Below are positions 23,280 to 26,722 of a stretch of DNA of 26,722 nucleotides, one piece after another. Below the pieces are notes generated by a model that had not been told where the DNA came from, ran no database searches, and worked only from the letters and a program-made list of their open reading frames with translations. Position 1 is the stretch's first letter. Each line of letters opens with the position of its first letter. The position numbers were made by a program, and so were the translations under genes. The stretch comes from an uncultured Bacilli bacterium. Lineage in GTDB: Bacteria > Bacillota_I > Bacilli_A > RF39 > UBA660. The DNA lies in assembly GCA_934098445.1 (NCBI GenBank), contig CAKOOW010000014.1, forward strand, positions 1-26,722, given 5' to 3'.

Positions 23280-25418
23280 TTATTTAAATTTGTAAAGGTT
23301 ATATCGAATATGATTAACTCCTAAACTATAATACTCCACTTCCCGATTATCTAGTTTTTTATGATAATATACTTCACAATAACCATTATTCTCTTGATAA
23401 TAATACTTATTACCAAACTTATCTTGTAAACATACTCCTCCTAGATAATCCTGATTCAAAAGATATTTCATCGTCATAACTTTTTCATATCCATAGACAA
23501 TAACTTCTACATTAGGTCTTACCCCATATCTTTTAATATATTCTTCTAACATCTCTTTTATCTGGTTTCTCGTGAGTTCTAAAGATAAAGTAATCTTTTT
23601 AACTCCCATTCTATGTAAAAATGCGATTGTATAAGAATTAACCACATTAAAAGAATAATCCGTATGAATATTATCTAATAACAATCCCCCTAATTCTCCC
23701 ACTAATACTAAGTCTTTAGACTTATCATACTCCTTAACAACATTAGAATAAGCCCTTATATATTTAGTCTTTTTATCAGTGCAATAAACATATTTATATC
23801 TACCAGGACTCTCTATTTCATAATCATAATGTATATAAGCATTAATATTCTTAGAAACCGCAAAATCAGATAGACTTACATAATACTCTTCTTCTTTAAA
23901 AGGAACTACTCTTAATCTTTCCGCATCTAACTTATCTATTGCTTTTCTCTTAATTTCATTCAAGAAAGTAAGAGGTATAAAAAGATTATCATCTATATTA
24001 ATTTCTAACTCTTCCAAGGTATAAACACTATTCCCCAGCTTACTTAACTTATCTTTAATAGTCTCTTTACTAGTTGGTAACTTACTAGCAATCTCCGGTG
24101 TATATTCTCTTATAGTAACACTATTCTTCCCATCACTTATTCTAAAAGACATTACCTCATCTTTAAAAGCTTCAAAAACTCCTTTAATTTTAACTTTTCT
24201 TGGATTTTCTTTAATATACTCTTCTATTTCTTTTTCAATATACTTAGAAGAAGTCAAATAAACATCACTATCTAAAGAAACCTCCCCCTTCACTAAAATA
24301 CTAATAATATCATCTTTAGAAGCCTCTTTAACTAACTTACCATTTAAGTAAAAGTCATTAACTAAAACTCCCGTTTCTTTATCTTTAGATTTTATTCTTA
24401 AACCATCATTAATATGTAGTTCATCACTAAGTCTAATAAAAACATTTTTCCCCTTTATCTTAATAACATTCCCAATCTTAACCCCAACATTATTAGGTTG
24501 TTTCCCATTAACCACATCATTATTAGAAACATTATTTAAATATCCTAAAGTATACTCTCTATTAAAAACCTTTTTTAATTTTCCCAAAATATCATAATTA
24601 ATAAAAACTTTTCCTGTCTTTAAATAGCTATCAATCGCATCACGATATAACTTAGTTACTAAATAAACATACTCTCTTGATTTCATTCTTCCTTCAATTT
24701 TAAAAGAATTAACCCCAATATCTATTAGGTTACCAATACTACTAATAGCACACAAATCTTTCATTGATAACGGATACTTCTTATCTTTATTTAGAACTTC
24801 ATTATCTTTAGAAATAATATCATAAGGAAGTCTACAACTACCAGCACAAGACCCTCGGTTACCACTTCTTCCGCCAACCAAACTCGAAAATAAACACTGT
24901 CCCGAATAAGAAACACATAAAGACCCATGCACAAATACTTCGATGTCTAAACCCGTTTCTTCTTTAATTTTCTTTATTGTTTCTAAATTAGTTTCTCGAG
25001 CTAACACAATTCTTTTAAAGCCAAGCTTTTTAGCCACAATAGCCCCTTCTAAATTATGGATATGCATTTGGGTCGAAGCATGAATTTCTAAATCAGGAAA
25101 CTTCTGATGAATCAAATCATACATACCTAAATCCTGAATTAAAACAGCATCTATTCCCTTTTGATAAGCCAAACGAACAAAATCAACAAACTCCTCGACC
25201 TCAGACTCATAAACTAAAGTATTACAAGTAAGATAAACTTTAACTCCATAAAGATGGGCATAACTTATCGCCTGTCCTAACTCTTCATCATTAAAATTTT
25301 TCGAAAAAGCTCGAGCACCAAAACGACTTCCCCCTAAATAAACGGCATCACAACCAGCTTCAATCGCCCATTTTAAACATTCCATATCTCCAGCAGGCGC
25401 TAATAACTCATATTCCAT
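23280..25418 (-). CDS. U32 family protein, RlhA-like
   Basis: A 712-aa U32-family protein. The N-terminal TIM-barrel-like domain opens YELLAPAGDMECLKWAIEAG (3-22) with GCDAVYLGG and FGARAF; the signature VFVHGSLCVSYSGQC ... GNRGSCAGSCRLPY holds Cys168, Cys175, Cys191 and Cys195, the four-Cys set that binds an iron-sulphur cluster in the hydroxylases of this family. The long C-terminal part (about 330-712) matches the length of RlhA, which has a DUF3656-type extension, rather than the shorter TrhP or UbiU/V. RlhA hydroxylates C2501 of 23S rRNA in E. coli. Annotation as a peptidase is historical. Which RNA this protein acts on is inferred, so no symbol is given. Confidence 0.85.
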   Translation of the reverse strand: MEYELLAPAGDMECLKWAIEAGCDAVYLGGSRFGARAFSKNFNDEELGQAISYAHLYGVKVYLTCNTLVYESEVEEFVDFVRLAYQKGIDAVLIQDLGMYDLIHQKFPDLEIHASTQMHIHNLEGAIVAKKLGFKRIVLARETNLETIKKIKEETGLDIEVFVHGSLCVSYSGQCLFSSLVGGRSGNRGSCAGSCRLPYDIISKDNEVLNKDKKYPLSMKDLCAISSIGNLIDIGVNSFKIEGRMKSREYVYLVTKLYRDAIDSYLKTGKVFINYDILGKLKKVFNREYTLGYLNNVSNNDVVNGKQPNNVGVKIGNVIKIKGKNVFIRLSDELHINDGLRIKSKDKETGVLVNDFYLNGKLVKEASKDDIISILVKGEVSLDSDVYLTSSKYIEKEIEEYIKENPRKVKIKGVFEAFKDEVMSFRISDGKNSVTIREYTPEIASKLPTSKETIKDKLSKLGNSVYTLEELEINIDDNLFIPLTFLNEIKRKAIDKLDAERLRVVPFKEEEYYVSLSDFAVSKNINAYIHYDYEIESPGRYKYVYCTDKKTKYIRAYSNVVKEYDKSKDLVLVGELGGLLLDNIHTDYSFNVVNSYTIAFLHRMGVKKITLSLELTRNQIKEMLEEYIKRYGVRPNVEVIVYGYEKVMTMKYLLNQDYLGGVCLQDKFGNKYYYQENNGYCEVYYHKKLDNREVEYYSLGVNHIRYNLYKFK

Positions 25419-25467
25419 ATTACTTCTCTCCCTTCAAAAAAGAGTTTAATAACCTTGTACTAAACCC

Positions 25468-26181
25468 TTACTTTTTATAAGCATACAAACGATGTACTTC
25501 TTTAATTGATAATGGGCGATACTCCCCCGATTTTAAACTACCTAACTCTAAGAAACCATACTTTTCTCTCTTTAATTTAATAACTTCATGATTAACAGCT
25601 TTAAATAAATTCTTAACAATATGATTACGACCTTCAGTAATAACTACTTCGACAATATCAACACATTTCACAATATCATGTTTTTTAATCTTAACCCGTA
25701 ATGGCTTACAAAGAACACCATCAATGACAATTCCCATCTTTAACTTATGCAACTCTTCCATAGTTAAATTACCCTCTATCTTAGCAACATAAGTCTTTTC
25801 AACCCCATTCTTAGGATGCATTAAAATATTAGCTAAAGTTCCATCATTCGTTAAAATCAAAAGTCCTGTAGTATCATAATCAAGGCGCCCAACCGGATAT
25901 ATTCTCTTATTAGTAGCTATTAAATCAGTAACCACTTTTCTTTTAAATTCATCATTAACACTACAAATATATTCTCTAGGCTTATTAAGTAAATAGTATT
26001 CATAACTTTCTTTCGTAAGTTGATGACCATTAACCGTAATAATATCCTCACCACTAACTTTAGTTCCTAAAGTCTTAACAACTTTCCCATTAACAGTTAC
26101 TTTACCAGCCACTATTAATTCTTCAGCTTTTCTTCTTGAAGCAATACCTGCTGCTGCTATAACTTTTTGTAATCTTTCCAT
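25468..26181 (-). CDS. rluB: RluB-family 23S rRNA pseudouridine synthase
   Basis: A 237-aa RsuA/RluB/RluE/RluF-family pseudouridine synthase. An N-terminal S4 RNA-binding domain (MERLQKVIAAAGIASRRKAE, residues 1-20, on to about 60) precedes the catalytic domain with GRLDYDTTGLLILTNDG, where Asp101 is the catalytic nucleophile. In Firmicutes the family member of this length modifies 23S rRNA at the position equivalent to E. coli U2605. It is the next gene upstream of the RlhA-like gene, so two rRNA-modification genes sit together, 49 bp apart. RluB is preferred over RsuA by length and S4 domain, with some doubt. Confidence 0.88.
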   Translation of the reverse strand: MERLQKVIAAAGIASRRKAEELIVAGKVTVNGKVVKTLGTKVSGEDIITVNGHQLTKESYEYYLLNKPREYICSVNDEFKRKVVTDLIATNKRIYPVGRLDYDTTGLLILTNDGTLANILMHPKNGVEKTYVAKIEGNLTMEELHKLKMGIVIDGVLCKPLRVKIKKHDIVKCVDIVEVVITEGRNHIVKNLFKAVNHEVIKLKREKYGFLELGSLKSGEYRPLSIKEVHRLYAYKK

Positions 26182-26262
26182 AATAACTTCTTTCTAAAAC
26201 TTTAACCAGTTAATTCAACAATAAGTAATAGTATCCTACCACATTATTTAAGATATAGCAAT

Positions 26263-26722
26263 CTATTTTGCTTCTTCTGAAGCTCTTGTTTCTCTAATAA
26301 CGGTAATTTTAACCGTCCCTGGATATTGCATTTCGGCTTCAATTTTTTCTTTCATATTACGAGCAATAATTTTAGCCTTAGCATCATTAACTTCTTCCGG
26401 TTTTACTAAAACCCGTACTTCTCTTCCTGCCTGCATTGCATAAGTCTTTTCAACCCCTTCAAAAGAATTACCAATTTCTTCTAGTTGTTCTAATCTCTTA
26501 ACATAATTTTCTATAGAATCATTTCTTGCTCCTGGACGTGCTGCCGACAAAGTATCAGCAATTTGTACCAAAACAGCAATAACACTAGTAGCCTCACAAT
26601 CACCATGATGAGATGCAATCGCATTAATAACCACTTCATCTTCATGATATTTTTTAGCTAACATTACCCCTAACTCAACATGTGAACCCTCAACTTCATA
26701 GTCAATAGCTTTCCCAATATCA
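26263..26722 (-). CDS. rny: Ribonuclease Y, C-terminal part (cut by the window edge)
   Basis: The C-terminal 152 codons of RNase Y, the membrane-anchored endoribonuclease that starts mRNA decay in Gram-positives. The visible frame begins DIGKAIDYEVEGSHVELG at the right edge, running into LAKKYHEDEVVINAIASHHGD, part of the HD phosphodiesterase domain, and ends with GREVRVLVKPEEV and EAEMQYPGTVKITVIRETRA, the standard RNase Y tail. The N-terminal membrane helix, coiled coil, KH domain and the HD residues lie beyond the window. The internal ATG at 26664 is not the start: the frame continues upstream with clear family sequence. Confidence 0.95.
   Translation of the reverse strand, partial: DIGKAIDYEVEGSHVELGVMLAKKYHEDEVVINAIASHHGDCEATSVIAVLVQIADTLSAARPGARNDSIENYVKRLEQLEEIGNSFEGVEKTYAMQAGREVRVLVKPEEVNDAKAKIIARNMKEKIEAEMQYPGTVKITVIRETRASEEAK

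Overview
The window is a low-G+C stretch from a Gram-positive bacterium of the Firmicutes/Bacilli (Mollicutes-like) type. This rests on an intact PolC next to a DnaE replicase, an L21 / Prp protease / L27 operon whose L27 carries the cleavable N-terminal extension, RNase Y, and AGGAGG ribosome binding sites. UGA acts as a stop (for example prp ends in TGA overlapping the rpmA start), so the standard bacterial code is used. A host-associated, RF39-like uncultured Bacilli lineage is my inference; nothing in the sequence proves it. Essentially every gene lies on the minus strand, so the genes read from high to low coordinates.

Layout from right to left (direction of transcription). 26.7-21.8 kb holds housekeeping genes: the C-terminal part of RNase Y, an RluB-type pseudouridine synthase, an RlhA-like U32 protein, a membrane GT2 glycosyltransferase and a small acidic protein, ending in a terminator. 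21.7-14.3 kb holds dnaE and polC, overlapping by 8 nt. 14.2-13.1 kb holds a small membrane protein and a Fic-domain protein. 13.0-12.0 kb holds the rplU-prp-rpmA operon behind a near-consensus promoter and an L21 leader RNA. 11.9-8.7 kb holds a HerA-like ATPase and an AAA_14/DUF4143 ATPase, separated by four 23-bp tandem repeats and closed by a strong terminator.

The highlight is 8.6-4.6 kb, a complete diversity-generating retroelement (DGR). It has a membrane-anchored target protein whose C-terminal residues 394-428 are encoded by a 105-bp variable repeat (VR, 7315-7419). About 0.44 kb downstream is a gapless 105-bp template repeat (TR, 6769-6873). VR and TR differ at 18 positions, and 16 of these are adenines on the TR coding strand, the hallmark of adenine-directed mutagenic retrohoming. 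Downstream follow a MutS-domain-I-like protein, an Avd-like helical-bundle protein, a reverse transcriptase with the DGR-specific IGNMTSQ and YMDD motifs, and an undescribed 88-aa protein overlapping the RT stop codon. The intergenic DNA has a consensus promoter pointing at the TR and several hairpins flanking TR and VR.

The left 4.3 kb is a Tad/Flp-pilus-like operon (TadZ/ParA-like ATPase, CpaF-like protein, TadB-like, TadC-like, and an acidic membrane protein). Its CpaF-like protein has lost the usual Walker B glutamate and His-box, which is unusual for a motor ATPase.
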